From Lytechinus variegatus (Eukaryota; Echinodermata; Echinoidea; Temnopleuroida; Toxopneustidae), in NCBI RefSeq assembly GCF_018143015.1, contig NC_054741.1:58109048-58173047 (forward strand): DNA of 64,000 nt. The letters run 5' to 3'. Below the pieces are notes generated by a model that did no database searches, was not told where the DNA came from, and saw nothing but the letters and a program-made list of their open reading frames with translations. Positions 14,401 to 24,900 of the stretch are shown in pieces. The position numbers and the translations under genes are program-made. How positions within the stretch are numbered: the first letter of the stretch is position 1; every line of letters begins with the position of its first letter.

Positions 14401-14691
14401 CGAGCCACTTTGTATATTTTTTAGACTCTTACAGTGAAAAATTCTTTACTTTCAGATGCCTGTTCTGGTGTGACCAGCGACTGGGGTTATGGCACCTTTT
14501 CCACACACGGGGGCAACACTGATGGTGGACTGGGGGCCAAGTATTCCTTTACTGTAGAGTTGCGCGATGAAGGCCAACACGGATTTCTTCTCCCTGCGGA
14601 TCAAATACAACCAAGTTACGAAGAGATGCACGCTGCCGTGCGCGCTCTCGGGGCTCATGTCCTGAACGAGATGAGTGCTACCGTTCAATAA
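489..14691 (+). CDS. Gene 1: secreted zinc carboxypeptidase A/B-like (M14A), 10 exons, 451 aa
   Basis: Coding exons: 489-556, 5292-5373, 6057-6305, 6934-7035, 7947-8057, 8588-8701, 9764-9854, 10560-10777, 13435-13519, 14456-14691. All junctions are GT-AG and the phases join without a break. Residues 1-19 form a signal peptide ([14 protein letters not shown] start). Residues 20-133 are the inhibitory prosegment, with a basic RR/GR stretch where trypsin-type activation would be expected. The M14 domain follows. Visible active-site residues are zinc ligands His188 and Glu191 in HAREW and His320 in FHSYSQ, Arg247 in WRKTR, Asn264-Arg265 in DPNRNW, Tyr374 (Tyr248 of bovine CPA, its codon split by the last intron) and catalytic Glu408 in VELRD. 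Cys258 and Cys281 match the conserved disulfide. The family removes C-terminal residues from peptides, typically as a secreted digestive enzyme. The S1' positions are Gly369 (243) and Ser381 (255), which match neither CPA (Ile/Ile) nor CPB (Gly/Asp), so substrate choice is open. A 12-residue insertion lies between Trp383 and Glu408. An AATAAA overlaps the stop codon. Confident in family and exons; the true 5' UTR is unknown. Confidence 0.92.
2398..3249. mobile_element. 0.85-kb TIR element (GGGGAAGGCGGGGTAAGTTG ends) in gene 1 intron 1
   Basis: The left end reads TAGGGGAAGGCGGGGTAAG and the right end is its reverse complement (CTTACCCCGCCTTCCCCTA), giving terminal inverted repeats of about 22 bp. 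Copies of the motif GGCAAGTTGAGCC also recur inside, near 2430, 2770, 2800 and 3050. There is no coding capacity, so it is a non-autonomous DNA element. The TA at each edge could be the target duplication. Confidence 0.65.
3478..3595. repeat. G/C-run degenerate repeat
   Basis: Runs of 7-10 G and of C surround GCAAAATCTCG and GCAAGTGCCCCCC in the large first intron of gene 1. It resembles the other G-run repeats near 1060, 14060, 18700, 25320, 31200, 47010, 57600 and 59260. Confidence 0.45.
4114..4648. mobile_element. Fold-back (long inverted repeat) element, arms of about 255 bp
   Basis: The left arm (4114-4380) and right arm (4390-4648) are reverse complements for most of their length, including the outer GCTTTTAAAGTACCATCGAC against its complement at the far end. 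Each arm is built of units of about 54 bp carrying GTCGACATGGCGAGATA, an inverted TATCTCGCCAAGTCGAC, and a spacer ending AAAAAGTTATATGTC. The units are therefore themselves small palindromes. There are no coding sequences, and the structure is like foldback-class DNA transposons. It lies in gene 1 intron 1. Confidence 0.75.
4961..5244 (-). mobile_element. MITE family A, copy 1 (TIR CACTGTTA)
   Basis: Begins CACTGTTAAAAACCCCGTG and ends TTTCTAACAGTG. The interior holds repeated TTACAG/CTGTAA motifs. It is homologous to 19751-20033, 23422-23694 and 42506-42815, all about 275-310 bp. It lies about 50 bp before exon 2 of gene 1. Confidence 0.75.
6661..6836. repeat. Microsatellite (GAT/AAT)n
   Basis: Imperfect trinucleotide array of gatgat and aataat units in intron 3 of gene 1. 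The long Asp/Asn/Met open frames across it are low-complexity artefacts. Confidence 0.85.
7631..7835. mobile_element. Small MITE-like element (ACTCTAAAAA ends) in gene 1 intron 4
   Basis: Starts ACACTCTAAAAATTTC and ends TCTTTTTTAGAGT. Its interior is rich in the inverted motifs CAACATTT/AAATGTTG and CAACCTT/AAGGTTG. About 205 bp, non-coding. Confidence 0.5.
8264..8476. repeat. Microsatellite (ATC)n
   Basis: Long run of ATC/CAT trinucleotides in intron 5 of gene 1. It creates artefactual poly-Met and poly-Ile frames on both strands. Confidence 0.9.
8868..8945 (+). repeat. tRNA-derived SINE head (A and B boxes)
   Basis: Contains an A-box-like TGGTATAGTGG and a B box GGTTCGAATCC at normal tRNA spacing in intron 6 of gene 1. 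The would-be acceptor and T-stem halves do not pair fully, so a SINE relic is preferred over a working tRNA gene. Confidence 0.6.
10797..11857. mobile_element. TIR element split by a LINE insertion, gene 1 intron 8
   Basis: The left arm GGATTTGAAGTCCGGTGTTG (about 10803) and the right-side AACTTGGAATCACCAAATGTG (about 11834) correspond to the two ends of a compact element at 36590-36824. The LINE 3' end at 10870-11666 lies between the arms, suggesting the LINE entered the older element. Arm similarity is only moderate. Confidence 0.4.
10870..11666 (+). mobile_element. 5'-truncated LINE (non-LTR) 3' end with (AATTC)n tail
   Basis: An open frame at 10906-11244 encodes the typical C-terminus after a LINE reverse transcriptase. 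It has [15 protein letters not shown] and then a C-x2-C-x9-H-x4-C zinc motif (FCEDC...DEFHIIMKC). A 3' UTR of about 400 bp follows, ending in AATAAATTC and four AATTC units at 11646-11666. The 5' part, including the reverse transcriptase core, is absent, so this is a dead-on-arrival copy. Confidence 0.75.
12618..12968 (-). mobile_element. tRNA-derived SINE, copy 1
   Basis: On the minus strand it starts GGAAGAGCCGTGGTGTAGTGG (A box) with GTGTTCGAATCC (B box) about 50 bp later. The body includes GCGTTAATCCACACTTTG, and it ends in an (ATT)n tail. A second copy lies at 37318-37629. The open frames across it are shadows. Confidence 0.75.
14050..14215. repeat. G-run repeat with GACAAGCAAAAAAAAG core
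   Basis: Shares GACAAGCAAAAA, a following GGGGGGGCACACTTC, and ATTGTGCCTCTC with 31140-31278. It lies in intron 9 of gene 1, non-coding. Confidence 0.55.
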
Positions 14692-15690
14692 ACAACCTTG
14701 ATAAACACCGTTCATTTACGAGCTTATTATCTATAACATCGCTAATTTAATGATTTATCAGTTATTCAAAGGTTAAGCAAGAAATGGTTACTTCAAAGTT
14801 TTACAGATCGATGTCTTTATCTTACTGAATTATCTGATTTTGTGAGATAGTATTGATTGAAACCACGCATTTCGTGTTAGAAAAAATACTGGATGACTAA
14901 AAAATATTCATATAGGGTCCTGAAATATTTTTAATGAAAAAAAATATTCATCAGACCTTCTTGGTTGGCAATATTCCCTTTTCCACACCTTTTCCACACC
15001 AACAACGGATATATCATGGAGGTGGCGTCAAATTTTTAGAAAAAAAAACATTAAAACTATACCTGAAGGTTGGGGGTTTAATTCCAAGTTCGTTAAATAG
15101 TAAGAAATTGATGGCAGGAATTCATTTTTAAAATACCCCAAAACATCTTATTGACAGGTTAGCCAGAATGGGTTGATATTGAATCTTGTGAGGAATTCGC
15201 ATGTGGCCCCTGTTATCACTTTTTAATTGTAATATTACAGACAGGTATTGCAGAATGTATAATTAAGCAGGCACCTCACAAATTCTTCCAAAATAGTCAT
15301 TTATCGCCAGTACCATGGAGATCATATACAAACCATCGGCCTATAGGTGCAACAATTTTGCTTATTTCCCCCCTGAATATGCGTATTAAATTATTTAAAA
15401 CAACATATAAAATGAGAATCAAATTAGGGGGACTCTCATAAATCTAATGAAAATGTTTAGAGGCGAAATCTCATTAATCACATGAAACAGTCAATGACAG
15501 TGAAGTAGCCCTAATTCTGCCACTATTCGAAAAGTAAAGTGAAATTTCTTCCCCATATTGGGTAAATGAAGTACAGCAATTACCCTTCCTAGAATCAGTG
15601 TTAGATTGCTAATCATGATTATACATTTACTTTGTCAATCAGCTTTATCAAATCTTCGATATGAGTTGCTTTCTGTTGTAGTGAAAAAGA
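14692..15690. other. Intergenic, 3' flank of gene 1
   Basis: AT-rich sequence after the gene 1 stop codon. It must contain the 3' UTR end, but no clear poly(A) site, repeat or further gene is recognised. Confidence 0.4.
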
Positions 15691-15860
15691 GAGGGAGGCA
15701 ATATGGGGGGGGGGTGAGAGGAGGGGAAAGGGGGGAGAGAGATGTAGGCCTATTGTGAGTTTCATTATATTTTCTCTGACGAATATTGCTCCGCTATAAA
15801 TTCCACACACTAACCGAATGATTAAATTCAACCTTGGATTTACCAATATACGCTACCCTA

Positions 15861-16598
15861 CACTGTGAAAAAATTGGGCAATATTTTACCCAATATTTTG
15901 CCCAACGTTGGGCCGATAGTCAACCCTACCAACTACTGGGCAATATTTTACCCAACGTTGTTGGGGCATTAATGTGCCCAACTGTTGGGTAATATTTTGA
16001 ACTACATTTTGGGGGACATTAATTTGCCCAACTTTTTAATAAAGTTATTAACCCAACATCTGGGCAAGGCCTACACTCACTTCGTGTACCTGGTCCGTGT
16101 CGATCCAGAGACCTTATCCGAAAGTGCTTTGCATGCACAATAACGCTGCATACAAGTGCAAGTGCATATCTCAAGTGAGTGAAGCAAAAACAAAACAGCG
16201 TCAGATATATGTCATGTATGTAGGCCTATTCTGACAAATTCCTTACAAATTATGCTTAACGTAAAGTCCAAAATAAAAAAATTAAAAAAACGTTTAAGCA
16301 ACTCATCTATGAAAGATTCAGCGAGGCTCCCCAGCCCCCAGTCATCTAGAAGCTCCTCCATATCTTATCGACCGTGTGTAGCATGCTGCAAGCGCAACTC
16401 GTGATCGTAAAGTTTCGCAACATTTACCACTCAGCAGGGCAATTACTAGCCCAACAATTGGACATCTGTATTTTGGCAGCGGCAGAGTAAAAATTTGCCT
16501 AAGTATTGGGCACATAATGCCCAACAAAACAATAACCAACGTATATATTACCCAACAAAAAAATGACCAACGTAAATTTACTCTTTTTTTTCACAGTG
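15861..16598. mobile_element. MITE-like element C (CACTGTGAAAAAA TIR, TA target site)
   Basis: Ends are CACTGTGAAAAAAT and TTTTTTTTCACAGTG, with a TA on each side. The interior repeats TTGGGCAATATTTTACCCAA-type blocks. The paralogous spot in duplication unit 2 reads CTACCCTAAAC without the element, so the insertion and its TA duplication are directly visible. Confidence 0.8.
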
Positions 16599-17140
16599 TA
16601 AACATAACGTAAACTCCCTTTTCCAACCCTAACCCTAAAGCCCGGAGCATTAGTTGCTGGAGCAATTCAGCGGACCTCTACGTTGATTCGCCTTACTGAC
16701 GAACCCATTGGCGGAGCAACCGAAAGGCATTCGTCCAAGTGCACCCCCCCCCCCTCCTCTGGAGGATTTAACTGGGAAAATTACAAAAAAATAGAAACGG
16801 GAAAAAGAGAATAGGGAAAGAGAGAAGAAAGAAATGGAAAAGGAAGAAAAAGAGAGAAGGAAAAAAATGAATGGAAAAGGGTGATTTATGATATTGTTTT
16901 GTTTAATATTATGTCAAAATCTAGCATCAAATTAGAACTGCATTATACAAAACCCCAAAAGTTCTCTTGCACTTCGTCCACACTTTTAGAAAAAAATGTC
17001 CATGTTTTGCACCCCTCTCAATTCTTCTCATGTCATTACGTCATTCAAATAAAGTGACTGTGTTGTGTAAAACCTTTCCCAGTGCAGGGCCGTGCTTAAT
17101 TTGGTTTTAAAAAACCGCCATCTTTATGGTTCAATATGGC

Positions 17141-17557
17141 TTAAGGCCACCGCACACTTTACGACTGTTCGTGATCCGATTTCGGAACAAATCGCATTTA
17201 GCTCATTTTCTGAAAATGTGATTGGAACATATCATTTCATGTGAGGCTAAAATTAATTGAAAGAATACTAATATAGCAATTTTGAAAGATTTTGGAGTAA
17301 AGGCCAAGTTAGTTTCAAATCGTAGCCAATCATACGACTGCTATGACGTCATTACGACTAGATATCAAATTCGCTTTTATTCTAAGAAGGATGATAGCAT
17401 AGTCACAGATTTGAACATAGGTATTCGTACGATGATTTAGAACATTACACAGGAAGATGTTCCAAGTCTCAATTTTAGCATCAAATCCTACTGCATTTTA
17501 TTCTGAAATCGGGTCGCCCCGTCGCAGACCAATCGTAAGGTGTGCGGTCGACTTTAT
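17141..17557. mobile_element. TIR element G (GGCCACCGCACACTTTACGA ends)
   Basis: The left end AAGGCCACCGCACACTTTACG mirrors the right-end CGTAAGGTGTGCGGTCGACTT. It is about 410 bp and non-coding. It is missing from the matching position of duplication unit 2 (near 20770), so it was probably gained after the duplication. Confidence 0.65.
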
Positions 17558-17729
17558 ACCTCGGTCACACTTGCTCTATACGGCGGCAGTACGGCAAGTC
17601 TAAAACAGCCGTTTTAACATTTTTCGCACCAGCTACACTTATGTGGTTTGAAAAAAATGAATAAAACGGCTGTTTTCGACTCACCGTACGGCTGCCGTAG
17701 ACATGGTAGAGCAAATGTGACCGAGGTAT
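17557..17729. mobile_element. MITE family D, copy 1 (TACCTCGGTCACA TIR)
   Basis: Nearly palindromic. TACCTCGGTCACACTTGC at the left is mirrored by GCAAATGTGACCGAGGTA at the right, with inner AAACAGCCGTTTTA / TAAAACGGCTGTTTT arms. Copies at 19667-20100 and 22099-22262. Confidence 0.8.
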
Positions 17730-18672
17730 GAATCTCGAGAGTAAAAACTCGCCGCCAAGTCGATGAGCGGCGTGTTTTGGGGGTATTGAGCAGATCCATG
17801 ATCATTGAGAGCCTTGCGTGCATGCCTGGTTACACTCGATCATGCACAAATCGACGCCAGATAAACTGACTGGCTTACTGCTATTTAACTTGTGCCACAT
17901 TGTTATTTAAATATCTAGCTTTTAAAAAAGTCTATTTACATGACAAAATACTCCATACAAATGCCCCATCATTCAGGATAACGTGTGAACTTCACGAATT
18001 TATTTATTACACCCTTTTAAATCATGAATAATCAAAACAATAAGTCAAGTTATATAATTCGTGCTATGTGATGAATATTAATTTTCACGACATTTCGAGC
18101 TGTACATGATAAGTTATATCATTATAAAAACCCTCATCATTAACAGGATTCTAAAACATTAACTGTTTAAGAAGTGTGAAATAATTGTTTAAGGAACGAG
18201 ACAGACGTCTTGATGTTATTCTTTTCAATTTCTCCAGTAGGGCCTTGCCTCCGAAGTCGGAGGCGAGATCCAAATAATCGTATAAAAGACAGACTTTCCA
18301 CTCTATATATTTACTTTCTGATAAAATTTTAATCTTCCATCATATTCTTCTGTTAGATGAAAGCGTCACTTAGGCCATTTACCGAGTAGACCCTCTTTCC
18401 ACTATCTCTTTCTGATAAGATTTTAATCGTCCACCATATTCTTATGTAAGATGAAAGTGTCACTGTGGCCACTTACCGAGTAGACCCTCTTAAAAATAAA
18501 GTAAAATAACTCATTTGTGAATAAAATCTAACAACCTAAATATAATGCCCACATGTATTAGAAAAATGAACTTTTGAATATAAAAAAACCAAAATACCCC
18601 CTTCATTGTCCTCTATCATCTGTTTTTTCTCCCTGGTTCGTACTGTAAAATGTCTACATGCACTGATAATCA

Positions 18673-19268
18673 GTAGCGTAGCAGGATTTTTCAAGGGGGG
18701 GGGGGGTTAAGCTGAATGTTAAATCAATGCTGACAACCAAAAATAAATAATAAAATAAAAAGGTCTTCACTTCAAATTTTAAATCGTTTCCTACCAACAA
18801 GCAAAAAAAAGAAAAAGGGCTTCACTAAAAAATTTACGTCTTATCGACAAAATTTGACAAGCAAAAAAAAAAGGTCTTCGACAAATTTTTAGGTGGAGGT
18901 GGGTATAAAAGAAAATTGTAGGGGCCGGGGGTTGAACACCCCGGCCCCTGAACATGTTTGCATCAATATGATTTCTTTTGTTCTCCTTTTCTTTCCTGTA
19001 ATACATGCATGTACGCATATAAGAATAAGTCAACTATAATTTCTTCATTTCCAAGGGGGATCCACACTCTACAAGCTTTGCTGTTTAGTGGATCCCCCTC
19101 ATTTCCATTTATGCTCTATATTATACTGTTTTTTCTGTTTTACGAAGTAAGAATGCCCTATAAAATTGTACTTGATTTACATTGCTTTGTATTACTTTGT
19201 ATTATGTTTTGAATGGAAATGAAATAAAAGAATTGAAAAGATTGAAAAAGAACCCCCCCCCCTCCTGC
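18673..19268 (+). mobile_element. Composite insertion: G-run repeat plus LINE 3' end, flanked by GATAATCA
   Basis: The octamer GATAATCA lies at 18665-18672 and again at 19269-19276. Duplication unit 2 lacks the intervening 596 bp. The left part is a G-run repeat with GACAAGCAAAAAAAA. The right part (about 18990-19250) is a LINE 3' UTR with a GGGGGATCCAC hairpin and an A-rich tail. Confidence 0.6.
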
Positions 19269-19666
19269 GATAATCATCAGGGGTGCGTTTGGTATTTCAG
19301 CTGTCCAACGCGTTATCATCTTAAATTCTTAGACTAATTAGCGTCGATTAAGTAATCAATTGGCGTGAAGTAATGTTCATTTTCCCACACTTTATCACTG
19401 TATCTTTTCAAATGGGTATTTGTTTCTTGAAGATTTTGTTAGTGAATAACTAATTTGAGGAGAGAGAGTGGGTGTGAGAGGAGGGGAGAAGTGGAAAGAA
19501 ATTGATGTATATCGGGTTTCATGACATTTGCTCCGACGAATATTGCTCCGCTTTAAATTCCACCCACTATTCGAATGATTAAATTTCAGCCTGAATTTAC
19601 CACTATACCATGGATCCTACACCTACCCTAAACCTAACGTAAACTCCTTTTTCAACCCGTACCCTA

Positions 19667-20100
19667 ATACCTCGGTCACATTTGCTCTACGGCGGCCGTA
19701 CGGCGAGTCGAGAACAGCCGTTTTATCTATTTTTATACAAACCACCTGTACACTGTTAGAAAATTTATCCTTAGAATAAAAGAAGTTCCTGCAGCAGAGT
19801 CTCGAGTACACCTGTAATCTTACTGAATTGCGTAATCTTACAGGAAATTGGTATTTGATGTATGGAATCTTACAAATTTCCTTGAATAAAACACCCTTTT
19901 CCCCTTTTTAAACAGACCTGTTCTGTTAAATTGCAGAAAAATTCCTGTTTTATGAATTTACAGAATGATTCTGTTATTGCTTTTTGCAAAATCTTCTGTT
20001 TATTTTCTGTAAAATCACGGTTTTTTTACAGTGTATGTAGCTGGTAAAACTATTGAAACGGCTGTTTTCGGCCACCGTAGAGCAAATGTGACTGAGGTAT
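19667..20100. mobile_element. MITE family D, copy 2, interrupted by a family A MITE
   Basis: 19667-19750 and 20034-20100 together make a family D element (TACCTCGGTCACA ... GAGGTATAA) of about 150 bp. The intervening 19751-20033 is a complete family A element bounded by TA. Confidence 0.8.
19751..20033 (+). mobile_element. MITE family A, copy 2, inserted in family D
   Basis: CACTGTTAGAAAATTTATCC at the left and TTTTTTTACAGTG at the right, flanked by TA on both sides. The interior matches the other three A copies (CCTGCAGCAGAGTCTCGAG, GACCTGTTCTGTTAAATTGC). Confidence 0.8.
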
Positions 20101-20120
20101 AAGGCCTGGGGGGGGGGGGG

Positions 20121-20268
20121 CGTTTCATGAAAGGACTTGTCGGACGTTTTATCCGACAAGTCCCATTTTATCCGACAGTTACCATAGGAACAGTGCCTCT
20201 CAGCCAATCAAAATCATGGAAAGATGTCAGATCTGACAACTTGTCGGATGAAAATATTGATGAATCGC
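20121..20268 (+). repeat. Interspersed inverted-repeat element E, copy 1
   Basis: CGTTTCATGAAAGGACTTG, then TTATCCGACAAGTCCCATTT and CAGATCTGACAACTTGTCGG. The same sequence occurs reversed at 26117-26265. It contains internal TCCGACAAGT/ACTTGTCGGA inversions and is non-coding. Confidence 0.6.
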
Positions 20269-21984
20269 ACCCCAGGATTAATCAAATGTTGCGTCACCGT
20301 ATTTTTCATAAGACACGAATTCAGCGGATCTTTACGCTGATTCGCCTTACTGATGAGCCTTTTGGCGGAGCAACCGAAAGGCATTCGTCCACCCCCCCCC
20401 CCCCCTTAACCGGGAAAATTACCCCCCCCCAAAAAAAAAAAAAATAAATTAATAAAAACGGGAAAAGAGAAAGGGAAAGGGGGAGAAAGAACTGGAAAAG
20501 GAAGAAAAGAAAAAAGGGGAAAAATTAAAGGGACAAGGGGGATTTATGATATTGTTTGTTAAAAAAAAACCGTAGCACCAAATTGGAACTGCATTATACA
20601 AAGCCCAAAAATTTCTCACGCACTTCGTTCGCTCACAATTTTTTGAAAACATGTCAATGTTATGCCCCCTCCCCTCAAAATGTTTGTGTCATTCCGCAAC
20701 TAGCTTGAAGTAACTCTGTTGTGTAAAACCATGGAGGTAGAAACTGCCATATTTAAGGTTTAATATGGCTGAATCTGGGGAATTATAACTCAACGCCTGG
20801 TCGATGAGCGGCGTGTTTTGGGGGTATTGATCAGGTCCATGATCATCGAGAGCCTTGCATGCCTCCCTTGGAAATTACCCGCATGCCTGGTTACACTCCG
20901 GCACAAATCGCCGCCAGTTAAACCGACTGGCTTACTGCCATTTAACTTGTGCCACATTGTTATTTAAATGTATAGCTTTTTAAAAAGTCTTTGGTCTATT
21001 TGCATGACAAAATACTCCATACAAATGACATTCAAATGCCTCATCGTTCAAGATAACGTGTGAATTTCACGAATTTGTTTATTACAATCCTTTTAAATCA
21101 TGAATAATTGAATAAGTCAAGTTATACCATTCGTTCTATATGAGGCTTATTTAATTTTCACATTTCGAACTGAACATCATTATCATATACATGATAATGA
21201 GAACCATCTGTATATTTCATCACTAACAGGAATATACAAAATTAACTGTTTGAGAAGTGTGAAATAATTGTTTAAGAAACGAGGCAGACGTCCTAATGGT
21301 ATTCTTTTCAATTTCTCCAGTAGGGTCTTGCCTCCGAAGTCGGAGGCGAGATCCAAATAATCCTACTAAAGACAGATTTTCCACTCTCTATTTATGTTTT
21401 GATATAATTTTAATCTTCCATCATATTCTGCAAGTAAGATGAAATTATCACTTAGCCCCACTCAGCCCATATACCGAGTAGACCGTCTTGAAATTAAAGG
21501 ATAACTAATTTATGAATAAAATCGAGCAACCTATATATTATCTAGCCCAAATATGAACTTAAACATAATCATACATACCGCTATTCCCCCTGTAGTGTCC
21601 TCCAGCACCTGTTTTTATTCTCACTAGTATATTTCTACATTTTATAATCATCAGGGGTGCGTTTCGTATTTCAACTGTCCAACGCGTTATCACCTTAAAT
21701 TCTTAGACTAATTAACGTCGATTAAGAAATTAGAAGGCGTGAAGGAATGTTCATTTTCCCACACTTTATCACTGTATCTTTTTAAATGGGTATTTGTTTC
21801 TTGAAGATTTTGTTAGCGAACAACTGTAATTTGAGGAGTGCGTCCAGCACCAAACGGGCAGCTAGCTCTGATGGGATATTTTAACCTAGTTCTGCACAGG
21901 CGCTCCAGGTTTTCGCGGTAGTAATCGGAAACAAATTCAGGTTTCGGTATAGGCCTACGCAAGACTCCCTGCAAATGCTTCAAG

Positions 21985-24900
21985 ATGGTTTGGTGCAAAG
22001 GAATTGTTCTTGTATTTGGGATTTTGGCGTTCTTTTGTGGATCAATACTTGCTGTTTTAGGTCCTGGAGACAAATATAATGGGTAAGTGTATTTGGTAAT
22101 ACCTCGGTCACATTTGTTCTACGGCGGCCGTCCGGCGAGTCGCAAACAGCCGTTTTCATATTTTTTGTACCAGTTTAATATGGGTGGTTTGAATAAAAAT
22201 GAATAAAACGGCTGTTTTCCACTCGCCTTACAGCCGCCGTAGAGCAAATATGACCGAGGTATTAAATGCATCGACTTTCCTTGATTAGCCATAGATTATG
22301 ACGATGAAAATAAACAAGGAAAATATTTTTCAAATAGCTTTTTAGCAGTCTCATCAGTATCATTTTTTTTTACCATATTGTACACTGAATTATTCATACC
22401 CCCAATTTCTCTGTTAGGTTACATCGGCCTACTTTACTTTGTGCAGTTTTGTTATTTAATTGTTAGATTTAATTTAATTTTATTTTTTCAATTTAAGATA
22501 CGTCTTCCTTCAACCATGCATCAACAATTTATTCCTACTATGTATTTTCATCTGCCGACATAACACTCTATTCTGTCAATGTGAATATTATTTTAATACA
22601 TGAAGTAAATAAAACAAACAGGTGATCATAGATCTAACCTATATCCTGATTATATTGTCAGAAATTGGTTTGAAACGCGAATTTTAACAGAATGAAATAG
22701 TGGTGGGGTGTGGCAGTCCCTGAAAATTTTAAAACATTACGAAACGATATTAGATTTTTTTAAAGACAAAAGACGAGGTTTAAATCAAGGTACGAAAATA
22801 CCATGAATTTTCTGTTTTCATCTCTCTCTGTTTCCATCTTTCCCCTTTCCTTCAGTTTCTTTCATTTGTCCCGCTTAGTAATTTTCTGTATTTTTCTGTC
22901 TTCCATTCATTAAAATAGCTAATTCTTTCTTCCCTTATTCATCTACGTGTTTCTAAACTTTTAAAAAGGATTGGTAAAAATCAACTATTTCACCGGGCTA
23001 TTTCATTGCTGGAATCTACCAGAATTTGGGTTGATATTGGTCAACGGTCGGACACCGTTATTCATCACCTACACATTATTTCTGTTAGTTTGACCATATC
23101 CTTTTTACGGGGATTGAGCAACTTTGTGGAGATTTGTAAAAAAAAAAAAGCTGAGCTTTAAGACCCAACATGCTGTCAGTGCATCCAATAAAGTTTCAAG
23201 AGAGAACTCTGAAAATTATATTTCATAATCACCATTATTATAATCATGCTTCGTAAAATACAACATCCAACATCCATAGCCTACAGTACGAAACTTTAAA
23301 CTTTAAGCATCCAAATGGGCGCTTATGACTGCAGTCAACATCATTGCAGCAATATTGTAAGCGACCGATCAACTTAAAATTATCAGGCGATTCCTGTCTG
23401 ACCTATTAAGGTTTGCAGTTACACTGTTACAAAATTTTTCCTTAAAGTTCCTGCAGCGGAGTCTCGAGAACACCTGTAATCTTACCAGATCATATAAAAT
23501 TACAGAAAATTGATATTTGGTGTGTGGAACCTTACAAATTTCCTTTAATAAAACACAATCATTTTCCCCTTTTAAACAGACCTGTTATGTTAAATTGCAG
23601 ACAAATTCCTGTTATATGAATTTACAGAATTATTCTGTTATTGCTTTCTGCAAAATCTTCCTATTTCTGTAAAATCAGGTGTTTTTTAACAGTGTTTTCT
23701 GTGGGAGAGAGAAAAAACCGTCGATCCTGAATTAAATTAATAAACCCGTCTAGGGGTGTCCTTATCTTTAAATTTCCACTTATACCTCCATGTTTGTATT
23801 ATACCATACAGATATCAAGTTTGGCGCGTAGTACCTACCAACGTAGACCAAATCAGAAGTCTCATTAAACTCGAGCACAACTTCGATGGATTCGATTTAG
23901 TAAGTTACACAATTTATTTACTTGGATCGTGGGAATTAAAACAATCAAATCTAAATTACAATTAATGACTGAAAGTGATAATGACCCCTGTTCCACCGGA
24001 TTTCCTAAGTAGTCTCGAGTAGGTTTCTAATTCGATGTAAACGCAAAAACCTACCCGAGACACCCTCTCAGCAAACTTATCTCGGATCCACCTGGCGTAA
24101 ATCCGCGTTGATGGGGGGGGGATGACTAAAATATTTTGGCTTTTTTTTGGCAATCAAGTTTTTAGATATGCAAGGAATTGTCACTGATATGTCCACAGTG
24201 GCGTACCGTGGGTCACGGCATCGGGGAGGGGGCACCAGCAAAATGTTCGAATCACTCAGTGAGCGCGCTCAGTTGCCTGTTACACTGACCTCAGTTTTCT
24301 GGACAATGTCACTAAACGGATATGCATCTCACTGATCAAATAATGCGAGCGCGTAGCGCGAGCTGAATTTTTTTTATATTCAGGCCCATAAAAAGAGACA
24401 TTATAATCAAATTTGTGTAATCATGATAGGTACCTGTCTCGCTAAACAATACGAGCGCGAAGCGCGAGCTGAAGTTTTTGTATATTTTGACCCCAAACAG
24501 CGAGATTTTTAGGAATATATTATAGGAACCCATTAAGAGTATGCATATCTCACCATAGTCATCTAATGCGAGTGTCAAGCGCTTGCTGGTTTATAAGAAT
24601 TACATTTGAACACATGAAACAATTTTTGTAGCCATTGCAATCATGATTATCATCTCACTAATCAAATATTGCGAGCGCGAAGCGCGAGCTGGAAATTTAG
24701 ATAATTCAACCCTGAAGTAGGGCATTCTAATGTTTCTTTGTAGGAATTAACTAGGACCATACGTATTTCATTATCCAAATGATGCGAGCGCGAAGCGCTA
24801 GCTGAAATTTTTTTGATATTCAGATCAGAAGAAGGGACAGTTTAAGGACTGATTTTAGGAATTCATGAAGAGCAGACATATCTCACCAATCCACTAATGC

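Larger units (their letters stand above)
15690..19465 (+). repeat. Tandem duplication upstream of gene 2, unit 1
   Basis: Collinear with 19466-21838. Matching blocks are GACGAATATTGCTCCGCT (15778 / 19538), CGCCTTACTGA with GGCGGAGCAACCGAAAGGCA (about 16690 / 20345), GATGAGCGGCGTGTTTTGGG (17761 / 20803), CCTCCGAAGTCGGAGGCGAG (18247 / 21331) and CAACGCGTTATCA (19306 / 21679). Extra length in this unit comes from insertions at 15861-16598, 17141-17557, 17557-17729 and 18673-19268. Confidence 0.8.
19466..21838 (+). repeat. Tandem duplication upstream of gene 2, unit 2
   Basis: The second copy of the 15690-19465 segment ends about 145 bp before the gene 2 ATG. It carries its own insertions: family D at 19667-20100 (itself split by family A) and a 150-bp element at 20121-20268. 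The purine-rich GAAAGGGAAAGG tract near 20460-20540 is shared with unit 1. Confidence 0.8.

Noticed and set aside
21985-23899. Exons 1-2 as a separate broken carboxypeptidase gene
   Set aside because: Phases and signal/pro sequence fit the gene starting at 44599, which otherwise has no visible first exons. Kept as the main alternative rather than the call.
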